Source: Capillidium heterosporum (taxonomy: Eukaryota; Entomophthoromycota; Entomophthoromycetes; Entomophthorales; Capillidiaceae). From it: DNA of 64,000 nucleotides. The stretch is taken from positions 930,001-994,000 of the forward strand of contig WBMQ01000002.1 of assembly GCA_016630905.1 (NCBI GenBank), in the 5' to 3' direction. Below, piece by piece: positions 22,227 to 32,701 of this stretch (its first letter is position 1; the number at the start of each line of letters is the position of its first letter). Under the pieces are notes generated by a model. It saw only the letters and a program-made list of their open reading frames with translations, had not been told where the DNA came from and ran no database searches. Both the position numbers and the translations under genes were made by a program.

Positions 22227-22788
22227 ATGAGCGATACTGAAGAACCTAAACAACTTTTTCACAACCTGACTCCTGCCGAAGTACAGAAGATCAAGATAGA
22301 GAATCTAATAAAAAAAGCCGACAAATTAATCGAAATCCCACAATCAAAAAGGCTAACTTTGGACACATTAAAGCCGCCCAAAGATTTTCAAAATAATGTT
22401 TCAGGTAATTTTTTATTTATTTGCAATTATAAAACAATGAAAGGTTCAAGCGCTGGAGCCGGTAGTGGTGAATTCCATGTTTATCGAGCGCATAGACGGA
22501 AGGAGTACGCCCGTTTAAAGATAATGGAGGTTATCGCTAAGCAGGTACCTTGACTCAATTTACAAACCCATATTTACTATTCGATAGGAAAAGGAAGATG
22601 CCGAATTTAAAGCCGACCAGGAACGTGTTCGAAAAGAGGAAGAAGAACGAACAGCAAAGAAAAGGGCCAAACGACTTAAGCGTAAAGATAAATCGAAGAA
22701 ACCTAAAGCTGAAGAAATAGAAACGCAACAAGATTCTATTGTTGAATTACCACAAGATTTCAAGATGAAGCCGAATACAGATAACTAA
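22227..22788 (+). CDS. PRKRIP1: PRKRIP1-like spliceosomal protein
   Basis: Three exons, 22227-22404, 22444-22544 and 22588-22788, with introns of 39 and 43 nt; 159 aa. The ATG at 22227 gives MSDTEEPKQLFHN. The family core is unmistakable: [35 protein letters not shown], here split at the glycine codon by intron 1 and followed by the long charged helix QEKEDAEFKADQERVRKEEEERTAKKRAKRLKRK. Animal PRKRIP1 sits in the catalytic C-type spliceosome near U2 snRNP, with this helix spanning the complex; the fungal protein probably does the same in the nucleus. All frames join cleanly. Confidence 0.9.
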
Positions 22789-23057
22789 ATTTATTTATGA
22801 GATTTATTGGAATCTTATTGCTTTACTATGAAGCCGTACTTTGCAAAGTTTATCATAGATAGATGTAATAAATATTTTTTGTTTGTTTAAGGTTAATAGT
22901 TTTTCAAATTAAGTTGTAATGGAAATAGCTTAAGAGTTTGTGATGTTATATAAATTGATAACATATATTATAACATGTCAAGTATAAAATGAATATTTGA
23001 AAATTTTAAACAGATCAGAAGAAATTATAGCGTTTATTAAAACAATTACATCCCACT

Positions 23058-23279
23058 TTAAAATAACGCTAACTTGTTGGAGGCCAAGAACTTGGTCATA
23101 AAAGATCCGTCCATATAGTTTTTACCATACTTTGCCCTATCGCTGTCGTCGTACTTTGCAAGCTCCACTTCGTAGTTATCTTCAATTCTATCTACTCGAT
23201 TCGTAGTAGGTGCTTCACCTAGAATATTTTTTACCAGCATTAGGGAAGCTATTAGTAGGATGGTCTTGACATAGTACAT
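23058..23279 (-). CDS. small secreted protein, unknown
   Basis: Single exon, 73 aa, ATG at 23279 and TAA at 23058. A hydrophobic N-terminus (MYYVKTILLIASLMLVKNILG) reads as a signal peptide with likely cleavage near residue 21. The mature part of about 52 residues is charged, rich in Asp, Lys and Tyr, and has no cysteine or recognised motif. It lies alone between the PRKRIP1-like gene and a C2H2 factor. The length and signal suggest a secreted peptide, but there is no homology to support a function, and a chance open frame is not excluded. Confidence 0.5.
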   Translation of the reverse strand: MYYVKTILLIASLMLVKNILGEAPTTNRVDRIEDNYEVELAKYDDSDRAKYGKNYMDGSFMTKFLASNKLALF

Positions 23280-24371
23280 TTTACAGATATAACTAGTTGG
23301 GAATATTTTTAGGATTTGTATATATACCTTTGAATGGCATCTTTGAAACGTAGATAAGTAAGTCGTTTCCTATCGATCTTGCCTTTCATTTTAGAATCCT
23401 GCTCTGGGCAGAAATAAGTACAAGCCATTTGCTATTTTGTTCACAAAGTCAGGATGCTATTTTACAATTTTAATTGTTCAAAATTAACAATTATATGGGA
23501 ACAGTATTGTATATTGTATGCTTTATTTATGTACAGGTAGTTTGAAGGATTGTCGATTAGAGGGCGTTAATTTGAAGTGGTGGTACTCGAAATTTTAGCT
23601 CAGACCCTGAAATTTGAAGGTCTACCCTCAGTTAAGAATCCTAGTCTAAAAGCTACACAAAAATAATATCGTTTAGAAGGTCTATACTAATAGAATTTAT
23701 CACGCTTTTACCAATGCTTGGTTTCATACAATCATGTTACAATTAATGTTGATACAGGATATAAGCCTAATCGATTAATTTTAGAACTTTATATAGAAAG
23801 GGCTGATATTTCTCCAACTTTATGTAAACTATAGAAAGTACAATTACTTTATAATTTAAATTTTAGTATATATATTTAGGTATATTTGAATTTATAAATT
23901 CATTCTATGTTGTGTAGTGTCTAATAAAAGGCAAGGAACTCTATTGGTATTTTGATACAAATTCTGCTTATCAAAGCTAGTTAGAGACAATTCAAATGGG
24001 TCGTCAAGACAAAATTACTTTTTGAACATTTGTTTATCTTTGTGCTTAGTTGTATGTAGCTCAGGCCTAATAGTTAAATTATAGCCAGATACTATTCTGA
24101 TCTAGAATAGTATTACAGATGAAAATATATTTGGGTGCTTTATAGAGGTATAAGCCTCACAGCAAGAATTAAACCAATAGTATTTCCTCTAGATTTGCAC
24201 ATCTATTAATTATCCTAATTATCCCTTCGAGTTTAGCACATCAAAGTGTAAAATTTAGGGAGCTTTTATTGGTACACTATCAACCAAAATTAAAATTTTG
24301 GATTGGAGGATTCAAAGCCAAAGGTTACAATAGCTAAACACCTGTTTCTCTATACCCAATCTTCAACTCAA
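23280..24371. other. AT-rich intergenic region
   Basis: No gene is recognised. The end of this stretch (24294-24371) is open in frame with the downstream zinc-finger gene but lacks an ATG, so an unseen upstream exon of that gene could begin here. Confidence 0.4.
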
Positions 24372-25040
24372 ATGCCTTACCTATGCCAATGGGAAAACTG
24401 TGGAGCCAAATTCAAAAGATTGCTTGAGCTTACTGACCATTCTAAGGAGCATTTAAGCTTCACTGGGAGCAAGCCTAGGTGTCTATGGAAGGGTTGTGAA
24501 ATTTACAACCAGAAGCAAAGTGTAGCGGAGTTCGGTACCCACTTAGAAAACCATACTAAAGATAAGCCTCATGTATGCGAATACCCCGACTGTGATAGGA
24601 AGTTTGCCCTAAGAGATACTTTACGAAGACACATACGTAGCAACCATGAAACATCGAACAATGGAACAAAGCCTAAACCATCAGCTAATATAAATAAATC
24701 GTTTTCGCCCAAATCTTTTGACTCATCGGTGAGAGGTAAATATATAATATCAAATGAAATGGTTTTTAATATTAGAAATCGTATAGGTTCTTCACCCTAC
24801 AGTTCTACCGACTCAATATCCCCTAGAGCTAATGGTTCCAAGTATAATAGAGAGAGGCATAGCCATAAACAAAGTAATAGAGACTATAAGTTGTTGTACC
24901 AGGTGCGAAAACTCCAGTTAGATCACTTGATTTTAAACATCAAATCGAAGGGTAAAGAGTTAACTACAATGAAGGTAAACAGTCGCTTACTCAAGGTTGA
25001 AAATTACCACTTGAAGCAAGCTATAAATCAATTAAACTAA
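24372..25040 (+). CDS. C2H2 zinc-finger protein, three fingers
   Basis: From the first in-frame ATG (24372) it encodes 222 aa. Three fingers lie at the N-terminus: CQWENC…HSKEH, CLWKGC…HLENH and CEYPDCDRKF…HIRSNH. The first two have the CxWxxC form seen in Gli/Zic/AceI-like clusters, and the KPHVCEYPDC linker between fingers 2 and 3 is classical. The middle is Ser/Asn-rich and disordered. The C-terminal 50 residues (LLYQVRKLQLDHLILNIKSK…) look like a coiled coil. It is probably a nuclear DNA-binding regulator. The frame is open upstream to 24294 with 23 more codons but no ATG, so the true start may lie in an upstream exon or at a non-ATG codon. Confidence 0.75.
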   Translation: MPYLCQWENCGAKFKRLLELTDHSKEHLSFTGSKPRCLWKGCEIYNQKQSVAEFGTHLENHTKDKPHVCEYPDCDRKFALRDTLRRHIRSNHETSNNGTKPKPSANINKSFSPKSFDSSVRGKYIISNEMVFNIRNRIGSSPYSSTDSISPRANGSKYNRERHSHKQSNRDYKLLYQVRKLQLDHLILNIKSKGKELTTMKVNSRLLKVENYHLKQAINQLN

Positions 25041-25745
25041 GACATCTGGCTTTCGCTTAGGCCCAAATATAGTCATTAAAATTATCTTAGAGCATAATAA
25101 TTAATTTATATTGCATTTATAACAGCTTTTATATATGGTCTTAATTTATGTTTATATTGAAAAGGTATTTGTTATAGTGCAACTTCTTTACCTAGTTGTC
25201 GATGTGTTTAAAATGTCACAGGGAATAAGGCATAGAATGAAAGGTAGCTATTATTGTATATTGATTGGTATTGACCAACCTTATCAAAACTTACTAGCTT
25301 AAAATAGGTTTTAACTAGTAGGATGTTTAATTAAACTATAGTATGAATAAAGGTACTGATGTCATTATCGATTAAGGGTATGTGGTTATATATAGAATTG
25401 ATGGCATAAAAGGTGTATGCAAGGTATAGCCAAAGAAAATTATTTTTATATGGTAGTGCAAAAATTGCTAGATAGTTGATTTTTGATATCCTTAAAGGTA
25501 TATATAGTATAGCTAAAGCAGCTTAAAGAATGAATACATATATAGGGTGTAAACTAGATATGAGTAATGTATTTAAAACAGTAGTTTTGGAGCTATAGTT
25601 TAAAGAATAGGGAGGACTGGAGTAGTTAGTCCTCCTAGAAGAATTACATAGGCTGTATCTTATAATATCATAGGTTTTAATTGAAATAGGTTAGTAAAAA
25701 ACAAAATATTTGAACATAAAAAGTAAAATTCACCTCTATTTATTT
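25041..25745. other. convergent AT-rich intergenic region
   Basis: 3' flanks of the zinc-finger gene and mL58. There is a short near-palindromic stretch around 25614-25635 (GGAGGACTGG…AGTCCTCC). Nothing else is recognised. Confidence 0.45.
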
Positions 25746-26294
25746 TTACCATAAGGCACGTCTACGCTGACGGTTGATGTAAATAAGTTGTTTCTTATAC
25801 CCGTTCTTATTCCACTGTTCGGTTAACTTGTTGGCTATGTCGTCGTGGTGTTCTTTATCAGCTGGGGCTACCATCTTTACGAAAATTTGGTTGCAGTTGA
25901 ACTTCTTGGCCAAGGCAGAACGGCTCCATTTCTCAGGTTCACTAGCTCTCAATTCTTTCATGGTTTCGATCTGTTCTTGGTTAAGTTGGCTGTAGGTCTT
26001 CACCTTTAGCTTTCTAATGGGTGGAGGGAGTTGGTCAACTGATAATGGGCTCGAAGTTAGAGGTATACGGCTTATAAACTGACTGCCATCGTCCAAATTT
26101 TTGGTTTCGTAGATTTTGGCTTTGCTGATCTCATGCTTGAATCGCTTACCTACGAACTGGGCTGGGATTGACTTCGTTAAGCCGAAGCTTTTTCCTAATG
26201 TAGTCGAGACTACCGACTTTAGACTGTTGGTTAGCATCTTCCTTTTCACTTTGAAATCGACAAAATGTTTTTTCAACCCTAAATTAGTACCCAT
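25746..26294 (-). CDS. MRPL20: mitochondrial large ribosomal subunit protein mL58 (Mrpl20)
   Basis: Single exon, 182 aa, ATG at 26294. The C-terminal half matches fungal Mrpl20: a helix beginning EQIETMKELRASEPEKWSR, then ALAKKFNCNQIFVKMVAPAD, then a basic terminal helix ending RQRRRALW (yeast ends RKRRKLLW). The N-terminal 50 residues are rich in Lys, Ser and Thr with few acidic residues, as in a mitochondrial targeting sequence. It would work in the mitoribosome. It is divergently paired with the phosphotransferase gene starting at 26497. Confidence 0.82.
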   Translation of the reverse strand: MGTNLGLKKHFVDFKVKRKMLTNSLKSVVSTTLGKSFGLTKSIPAQFVGKRFKHEISKAKIYETKNLDDGSQFISRIPLTSSPLSVDQLPPPIRKLKVKTYSQLNQEQIETMKELRASEPEKWSRSALAKKFNCNQIFVKMVAPADKEHHDDIANKLTEQWNKNGYKKQLIYINRQRRRALW

Positions 26295-26496
26295 TCAAAA
26301 ATTTTGTCCTTCCACCCCAACTCCAATGGTATCTTATGATCGAGTAATTTCATTGGCAGAACTTGAAATTGATTACCTGTAGAAAAAGAAACCCAATATA
26401 AACGGTTGCACCACAACAAAGGTCCGATACTTTTTTACCTTGTAGATAAGCTGAATATAGTTTTGTATATAGTTATTATAGTAGCTCTACCGACCT
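26295..26496. promoter_or_regulatory. short bidirectional promoter
   Basis: About 200 bp separate the start codons of mL58 (-) and EPT1/CPT1 (+), so both promoters must lie here or overlap. There is a TATA-like TATATAG stretch near 26467. Confidence 0.5.
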
Positions 26497-27970
26497 ATGC
26501 CGTTCATACACCCCTCCTATAAGCCCAACTTGAACAAGTACAAGTACAGCGGCGTCGACAACAGCTTCCTATCCAAGTATGTTTTAACTCACTATTGGAA
26601 CTGGTTAGTATCCCTCTTCCCACTATGGATGGCGTAAGTTTTACATATATATATATTATTAATTGTATATAGCCCAAATTTGATAACCCTCCTTGGGTTC
26701 TGTTGTATTCTGTTCAACTTAGGTCTCCAGTTCTACTTTGACCCTAAGTTCGAAGGGATTTGCCCCAACTGGGTCTACTACTCGTAACCTTTATTTTAAT
26801 TTTTTGTAACATGTAATATTTAGATACGGGATAGGCTTGTGGATCTACGCTTCCTTCGATGCGATTGATGGTAAACAAGCTAGACGTACTGGAACTTCAG
26901 GTCCTTTGGGTGAATTATTTGACCACAGTACATTTCTATTTCTGTTTTTACAACTAATCCATTATTTTATAGGTTGTGATGCTTTAAACACTACAGTACC
27001 TGTTTCTAACTTTGATGTACTAAAGAAGCTTAGTTTGTAGGATTGTTGACTATCTCGGCTTTCAAATACAACAAAGATTGGTGGGCCCTGTTCCAAATTT
27101 ATATAGGTAATTATAGAGTATAGGTTGTAGCTCACAGTATAAGCTTTTGCCAACTTCTATTTAACCACATGGGAGGAATATCATACCGGTACTCTTTACT
27201 TGAGTTACTTTTCGGGTCCTGTAGAAGGCTTGACTTCCATCTGTATTTTCCTATGCATTACCGGTTACGTTGGGCCTGATTTCTGGACTCAGGGTATAAA
27301 ATCAGTTGTAGGATTATCTGAAAACACATTTCCCTTGATCCCTAACGTGCGTATCAACCACCTCTGTTCTTTATTCGCCGGACTTGTCATGGGTTTAAAC
27401 ATCATCAACAGGTAGCTCTATTATCGATCCCTATATTGACAATTTTAGTGCCTTACAACGTCGCAATAGATTGTTACACTAAGAAACGTAGTACTCTCAA
27501 AGCATTGTCCGGTTTACTACCCTTCCTTGCCGCTACTATCCTCGGTTACCTCTGGCTAGATGCCTCCCCTCACATCTTTGACACCTGCCTGATCCAGTTC
27601 ATGATTTTTGCTGGGTTCTCAGTTGCTTATAATGTTGGACTTATGATCTTGGGCCACGTTACCAAAGCACCGTTCCCATTCTTCAACATTCTGTACATCC
27701 CTCTAATTTTTGGAGCCGTTAATGCCAACATGAAGTCTTTGTTCGGATTGTAAGTAGTATATGTATAATTATTTGTTGATTTTGAATAGGGAACCTATAT
27801 TGACTGGTGCTGCCGAAGTTAGCTATGTCTACTTTGTCATGATCGCAAGTATCGTATATTACCTATACTACTCCATCTCAGTCATCAACGAGATTTGCGA
27901 TCACTTTGATATCTACTGCCTGTCCATCAAACATCTAGACAAAGTTCCTGGCTATAAGAAGAATGAATAA
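26497..27970 (+). CDS. EPT1: ethanolamine/choline phosphotransferase (CDP-alcohol phosphotransferase)
   Basis: Seven exons: 26497-26633, 26673-26783, 26824-26927, 26973-26995 (23 nt), 27034-27106, 27144-27749 and 27790-27970; introns 37-45 nt; about 411 aa. The catalytic CDP-alcohol motif DGx2ARx8Gx3Dx3D is complete ([23 protein letters not shown]) across an intron. It is followed by ALNTT and the membrane segments typical of Ept1/Cpt1. The protein makes phosphatidylethanolamine and/or phosphatidylcholine from diacylglycerol in the ER/Golgi; sequence alone does not separate the two. At 27407-27414 the frame breaks. …MGLNIIN ends in TAG, whereas [16 protein letters not shown] continues in another frame directly after AG|GTA. 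This looks like one missing base rather than an intron, because no acceptor in the right phase exists. Confidence 0.85.
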
Positions 27971-28311
27971 ATAACGGAGCGAATTTCTTTAAAGAATAAG
28001 TATTTTTTAACTTTCAATCTTTTTTAGATAAATTATAGCGAAAATTAAATACATTTCTTTATACTATATAAATAATATAAATGTTCTACTTATGTATCCT
28101 TTAAAAGAAATTAGACACCAAGTATATTGAAAACTTAATTACATAGTTTAGACATATTAAATGAAGGTGAAAGTTTTATAAACCTACAGAAATATGTAAA
28201 CATAAAAGATAAGAGCATAGAAACCTTTTGCCATCACCCGTTATATAAATATGACTTTATTGTAATCACTCCCATCCCAATTAATTAACAGTAAAACTAG
28301 ATGGCGGAAAT
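27971..28311. other. convergent 3' spacer
   Basis: An AT-rich 340-bp spacer between the phosphotransferase and the Zn2Cys6 gene. Nothing is recognised beyond poly(A)-like AT runs. Confidence 0.5.
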
Positions 28312-31284
28312 CTATTCGGATTGGGGGAGCTTCAAGTCGGTGGAAAAGTAGAAGAAGGGTTGAATTAAGCCAGAAGTATCGGCGGCGATGAGCTTGGTAA
28401 GTAAAGATAATGTATCGTAGGCCAGTGCCGACCTTTTAGATCCCGACTTGATTACATTGAGTAAGCCTAGGACGCGATCCCAGTCTTTCTTGATGGAGGC
28501 AGCTTCACTTACCTCCTTTTCGGTATGTACATTGAGGGTACCATCTTCGCTGTGACTGAGGGATTTAGGTTGAGTCAGAGATAGAACGTGCAGTAGCCCT
28601 AACGTGAAATGGAGGCACCACAACCATTTAGCTGCTATACCGATGGCGTCAAAGTCGTCCTCACGGCTGAGAACAGCATCAGCACCGTAGCGGCAGGCAA
28701 AGGCACATTTCTCAATCGCCGTCAGCTGTAGGATGGAGGTCAAGGTAGGGGATTGGCTGGGCTGGGTCATTAGATTAGATATTCGGACTTCTCCGAGCAG
28801 GTAAGTATCGCGACAGGGTGGTACATGAGGTCGATACATTTCAACGAGTAAGTGTAGATAGTGCAAAAGATTGAGGAAGCTGAAGTACTCATTATGGGGT
28901 GGGATCTCGATCGTGAAACTGTCATCGATGGTACTGAGCTTCTTGATGGACATTATACTGGTCTTCAAAGCAGTACTAGATCTCTGTGAGGCAGCACCAA
29001 GCCCTTGGGCCCACTCGAACCAGACCGAAAGTCGGCGTTCTAGAGTTCGAGTTGAAGCTAGGAAGGCCTTATAGGTTTCCGACGTGAAGATGGACCGGTC
29101 AAAGCCCCACGAGAAGGGAATGTCCGGTGGCTGGAAGTTGTGTGAGAGTAGCTCGCGGTACCGCAGTTGGAGGGTGCCTAGGGAATCTTCCACCAAAAAA
29201 TAGTTGATACGAATCAAAATCGCTCTATGACAGTAGTTCGGTTTAGGTTGAAACCGACTGGAAGGGTTGGAGTGCGTCGCTTCTTTAATCGCCTTTTTAC
29301 AGCCGGGTCCATGGCTGGCAGCATCCAGGTGGGGGCAGAAGTTCGGTAGATCTACGTTGACGTCATCTATGTCGATGAGCGAAGTCTGACCGTTGTTACG
29401 GCGGAACAGGACGTCATGAGTGTGGAGGACCCACCAAGTACGCTTCCTAGCCTCCGCTTGGTCCTGACAGATGTCGTAATTGGAACCCAACTCACCATTG
29501 CTGCGAGGTAGGGTACGGTGGAATCCCAGAGCTAAAGCCATACGCATGGCATGGGCATGGTAATACCAGGCTCGATGGGAGAGGATATCCTCCTGAACGT
29601 GTGTCTGGGATTGGGTTTGGGAGCGGTAGAACTGCGGCGTCGATGGGTATCTAGATAGTAGGATGAAAGCCTGGACCGAGATCAAAGTTGGGTTGATGTA
29701 TATTAGAGGAGCAAGTCTAATTGCTCGGCTTGAGAAAAGTCGAGCCAGCTTACGAGCCAGAGAAGGGGAGGGGAAATGGCCACTGCCGCTCAAAAGCACC
29801 GCATTTACCAAAGCCTGGACATCGGCGCAACTGGAACGTGGTCCTCTCAGGAGATCTAGGAATAACTGTCGGTTGAGTAGACTGTACCCCAAGTTGAAGT
29901 GGTGGAAGTACAGCTCTATAAGCTGCCATACGAGGCTGTGAGGGAGAGCGTTGGTGCCAATGCCGCTGATACTCAAGTTCAAACTCAAAGGGTACAGCGT
30001 CTTGAAATTTTGGTGAGTCTTAATTGTCGCGTACATTGCATCTTCGGTGTCGAGTATGTTGTTTAGCTTGAGCTGTAGTGCCAAGTTTGTAAGGCGCTGT
30101 TTGTTTTGTTTGATAGTCATACTTGAGACAGCAACCTCTTCCTCTTGATCTGCAGGTGTTAGGACTGATACTAAAGGCTGGGGTAGGATACCAGAGGATA
30201 ACAGCGTTTGAACATCTGAGAGGGTTGATAGCAGCCTTAGACTGGCAGGGTATCTCGAAAGTAGATTCGAGGCCGGGCTTATACCACCGAATCTAATGTA
30301 GTCGCCTTTCGCTCTAGGCAAGAACACAGAGTGCCCAAGACTAGAGGGGCTTAATCTAAGGGTCAGCAGTCCAGGTGTTTTATTGGTAGGTGCGATTAAG
30401 ATACCACACTTAGGACTGTTTGGTTGGCTGAATATGTCCAAGTCGAGTAGATTCTGAATGGCAGTCTCTCTAGAGTTATCATCAAGGTCTGGAGAATTAT
30501 CATTATCGTTGTAAGCAGTGTCCTTCTCTGCATCCAATCTTCGGGAGTTACTCAGTTTGTTAGCTAAATTCTTGTTTGACTTGAAAAACTCAGTATCTTG
30601 GTCCCTATAATACTCCAAAATGTACTGTAAAAGAGAGTCGACAAAGGCATTGTGCTGCGCCGATCTCTTTTGGTCTTTAGCAGAGTTGTTGGCCGGGTTG
30701 AACGAACTAAAGGGTTTAGCAACTTCGTTCTTGTTCAAAGGGTTTACTGAGAAGGCTTGGTTTTTGGAGGTTAAGATATTCTCGAGGCACTTTAAAACCT
30801 TGTACTTTTGATCTTCTTGGAGGAGAACTCCATTGAGATCCAACTGGTTCGTCGAAAGCCCATTGTACTGGTGCATTACATCAGTAGAGGTGAAGGTAGG
30901 GATGTCGATATGGCTCTCGCTGTTCTTGGGAGGTCTACCAATCCGGAATGACTGCTCCGAGGCCTTATGCCAGGTGCATTGGATCTTAAACCGAACACAT
31001 CTATCACAATTTGGCCTCTGCTTTCCACACTTGACCTTCTTCTTACTGCACTGGTCACAAGCTCTCGATCTTCTATTATCCCCCTCTAAAGCAGCCAAGC
31101 TTTCCTTTATCCCTTCAACTGAAATCTGGTTGTTGCCTGATAAAGCTTCGCTTATAGGGAGGTTCTTGAAGGAAATTTGTTCGGAGCTTTTCGAGGCTGC
31201 TAGTGGTTGAATACTTCTGAACCGCTTGGAAGTTCGTTCATCGAGGTTATCGTTCCGTTCATCTGAGTTGGGTTCGGAAGCCAT
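28312..31284 (-). CDS. Zn2Cys6 fungal transcription factor
   Basis: Single exon, 990 aa, ATG at 31284 (MASEPNSDERND). The binuclear cluster ACDQCSKKKVKCGKQRPNCDRCVRF…C is at about residues 75-105, with a downstream basic linker (RIGRPPK). A middle fungal-specific transcription-factor region (Fungal_trans) is visible from about residue 470 onward: YFHHFNLGYSLLNRQLF, then AWYYHAHAMRMALALGFHR and ARKRTWWVLHTHDVLF with the DIDDVNVDLP segment. These regulators bind paired CGG half-sites in the nucleus and usually control carbon, nitrogen or secondary metabolism; the target here is unknown. The gene is intact, intronless and less AT-rich than its surroundings. Confidence 0.9.
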   Translation of the reverse strand: MASEPNSDERNDNLDERTSKRFRSIQPLAASKSSEQISFKNLPISEALSGNNQISVEGIKESLAALEGDNRRSRACDQCSKKKVKCGKQRPNCDRCVRFKIQCTWHKASEQSFRIGRPPKNSESHIDIPTFTSTDVMHQYNGLSTNQLDLNGVLLQEDQKYKVLKCLENILTSKNQAFSVNPLNKNEVAKPFSSFNPANNSAKDQKRSAQHNAFVDSLLQYILEYYRDQDTEFFKSNKNLANKLSNSRRLDAEKDTAYNDNDNSPDLDDNSRETAIQNLLDLDIFSQPNSPKCGILIAPTNKTPGLLTLRLSPSSLGHSVFLPRAKGDYIRFGGISPASNLLSRYPASLRLLSTLSDVQTLLSSGILPQPLVSVLTPADQEEEVAVSSMTIKQNKQRLTNLALQLKLNNILDTEDAMYATIKTHQNFKTLYPLSLNLSISGIGTNALPHSLVWQLIELYFHHFNLGYSLLNRQLFLDLLRGPRSSCADVQALVNAVLLSGSGHFPSPSLARKLARLFSSRAIRLAPLIYINPTLISVQAFILLSRYPSTPQFYRSQTQSQTHVQEDILSHRAWYYHAHAMRMALALGFHRTLPRSNGELGSNYDICQDQAEARKRTWWVLHTHDVLFRRNNGQTSLIDIDDVNVDLPNFCPHLDAASHGPGCKKAIKEATHSNPSSRFQPKPNYCHRAILIRINYFLVEDSLGTLQLRYRELLSHNFQPPDIPFSWGFDRSIFTSETYKAFLASTRTLERRLSVWFEWAQGLGAASQRSSTALKTSIMSIKKLSTIDDSFTIEIPPHNEYFSFLNLLHYLHLLVEMYRPHVPPCRDTYLLGEVRISNLMTQPSQSPTLTSILQLTAIEKCAFACRYGADAVLSREDDFDAIGIAAKWLWCLHFTLGLLHVLSLTQPKSLSHSEDGTLNVHTEKEVSEAASIKKDWDRVLGLLNVIKSGSKRSALAYDTLSLLTKLIAADTSGLIQPFFYFSTDLKLPQSE

Positions 31285-32701
31285 CTTAATCAACTATTGC
31301 GAAATGTATATCTTTGGTATCGTTAGTACAAAATTATGAATGTAGACAGCTATCTAAGCAAATATTGTGGGTTGAAAATATTGCAGTATGAATATTTACC
31401 TTGGGACTAAGAAGCAAGGTGTTAAACTTCAAAGATTTTTGTTCGTAAGCTTCGCAGTGGCAAAGCCTATTAATCTAGTTTCTGATTAGTCCAGATTGTA
31501 GGTAATCAATAACTTATACCCGAGCGAAAATTAGTAATTCAGGTAACCGGTTCTTATCGAATTCTTCTCAAGCAAGTATTTTGAATACTATTCAAAGGTA
31601 TAGGGCGGGAATATTACAACTCTGTAGCTGTGTTAACGCTACCTTTAGCTGGTAGTTCTGGCAGATTGTATCGTTGCCATAAAAGTGCCATTTGATTCGA
31701 GTATAAATAGCTCACTTGATAGGAAAACTCATAAAAGTATACGGAAGTTTAGTTTGGGATGGAGTGTGCGTACAGCCTAAATAGCTGATGGGATCACACC
31801 TGTTTAAATAGACTCATACCTAAGAAAATGTATTTATCCTTATCGCATTTATACAGTTTTTGGCTGACGCGTTATTGCAGTAACAACTTACAACCTATTT
31901 CTTTGTATTCAACCAGTTTATTGGAGGCACGCTATCCAACATGTATCGCGTTATTACCTGTATTGATACTGTGGTATGATCATTTTACTATTATAGTATA
32001 GTCCAATGCCATAAGCGCAAAAATATCATACTGTCTTTGCTATCAGGACACCGAATACTGGTGGCACTTTTTGATTTGGCTTCACAGCAACAGTATCTGT
32101 ATATCCATTACTAATAACATGTGTATATAACACAAAGTTCAAAACTTTAATTATCAAAGGTTTGACTTGGCATCACATTGTTACGGCTCCAAACTTCAAT
32201 ATCTATAGAAAAGCTTACACCTACCATACTGGTATACTACAATCAAAGTAAGTGTAATTCTAAATCTATTTAACGGGTAACTGTCCCGGTATAGGACCTG
32301 TATTGAGACTGTGATGAATAGACAGCAAAACAAGACGATCCTAGTGGCTATAGATTAGGTAAAGTAGGTTATACAGGTCTATAAATTACCTTTACATTTA
32401 TATATCAGAAGTGCTTCGTATGGATAGACAATAAATCAGGTTTAATTTAGTGTAAAACTGTAAGGGATACAGTCGGAACCTGCAGTAGTATTAACTTATC
32501 AGTATATATCATGTTTGATGAAATTTTCAACTGTAAATTTTTGTATAGTATTTATATATACTTTAGCAATTTCCAAAGCATATAACTATTTTAATAGTTA
32601 CATATATAGCTAACAATGCAAATATCCATCAAAACGAGTATATTTTAAACCAAATCAAAAAATATCATACTGAAATATATATCAAGTCAAAGAATTCATA
32701 T
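31285..32701. other. AT-rich intergenic region
   Basis: Promoter side of the Zn2Cys6 gene and 3' flank of GlnRS. No gene, RNA or repeat is recognised in 1.4 kb. Confidence 0.5.

Noticed and set aside
27400-27475. An intron ending at TTTTAG (near 27450) to repair the EPT1 frame
   Set aside because: The acceptor is in the wrong phase and it would delete [12 protein letters not shown], which reads as a good membrane segment.
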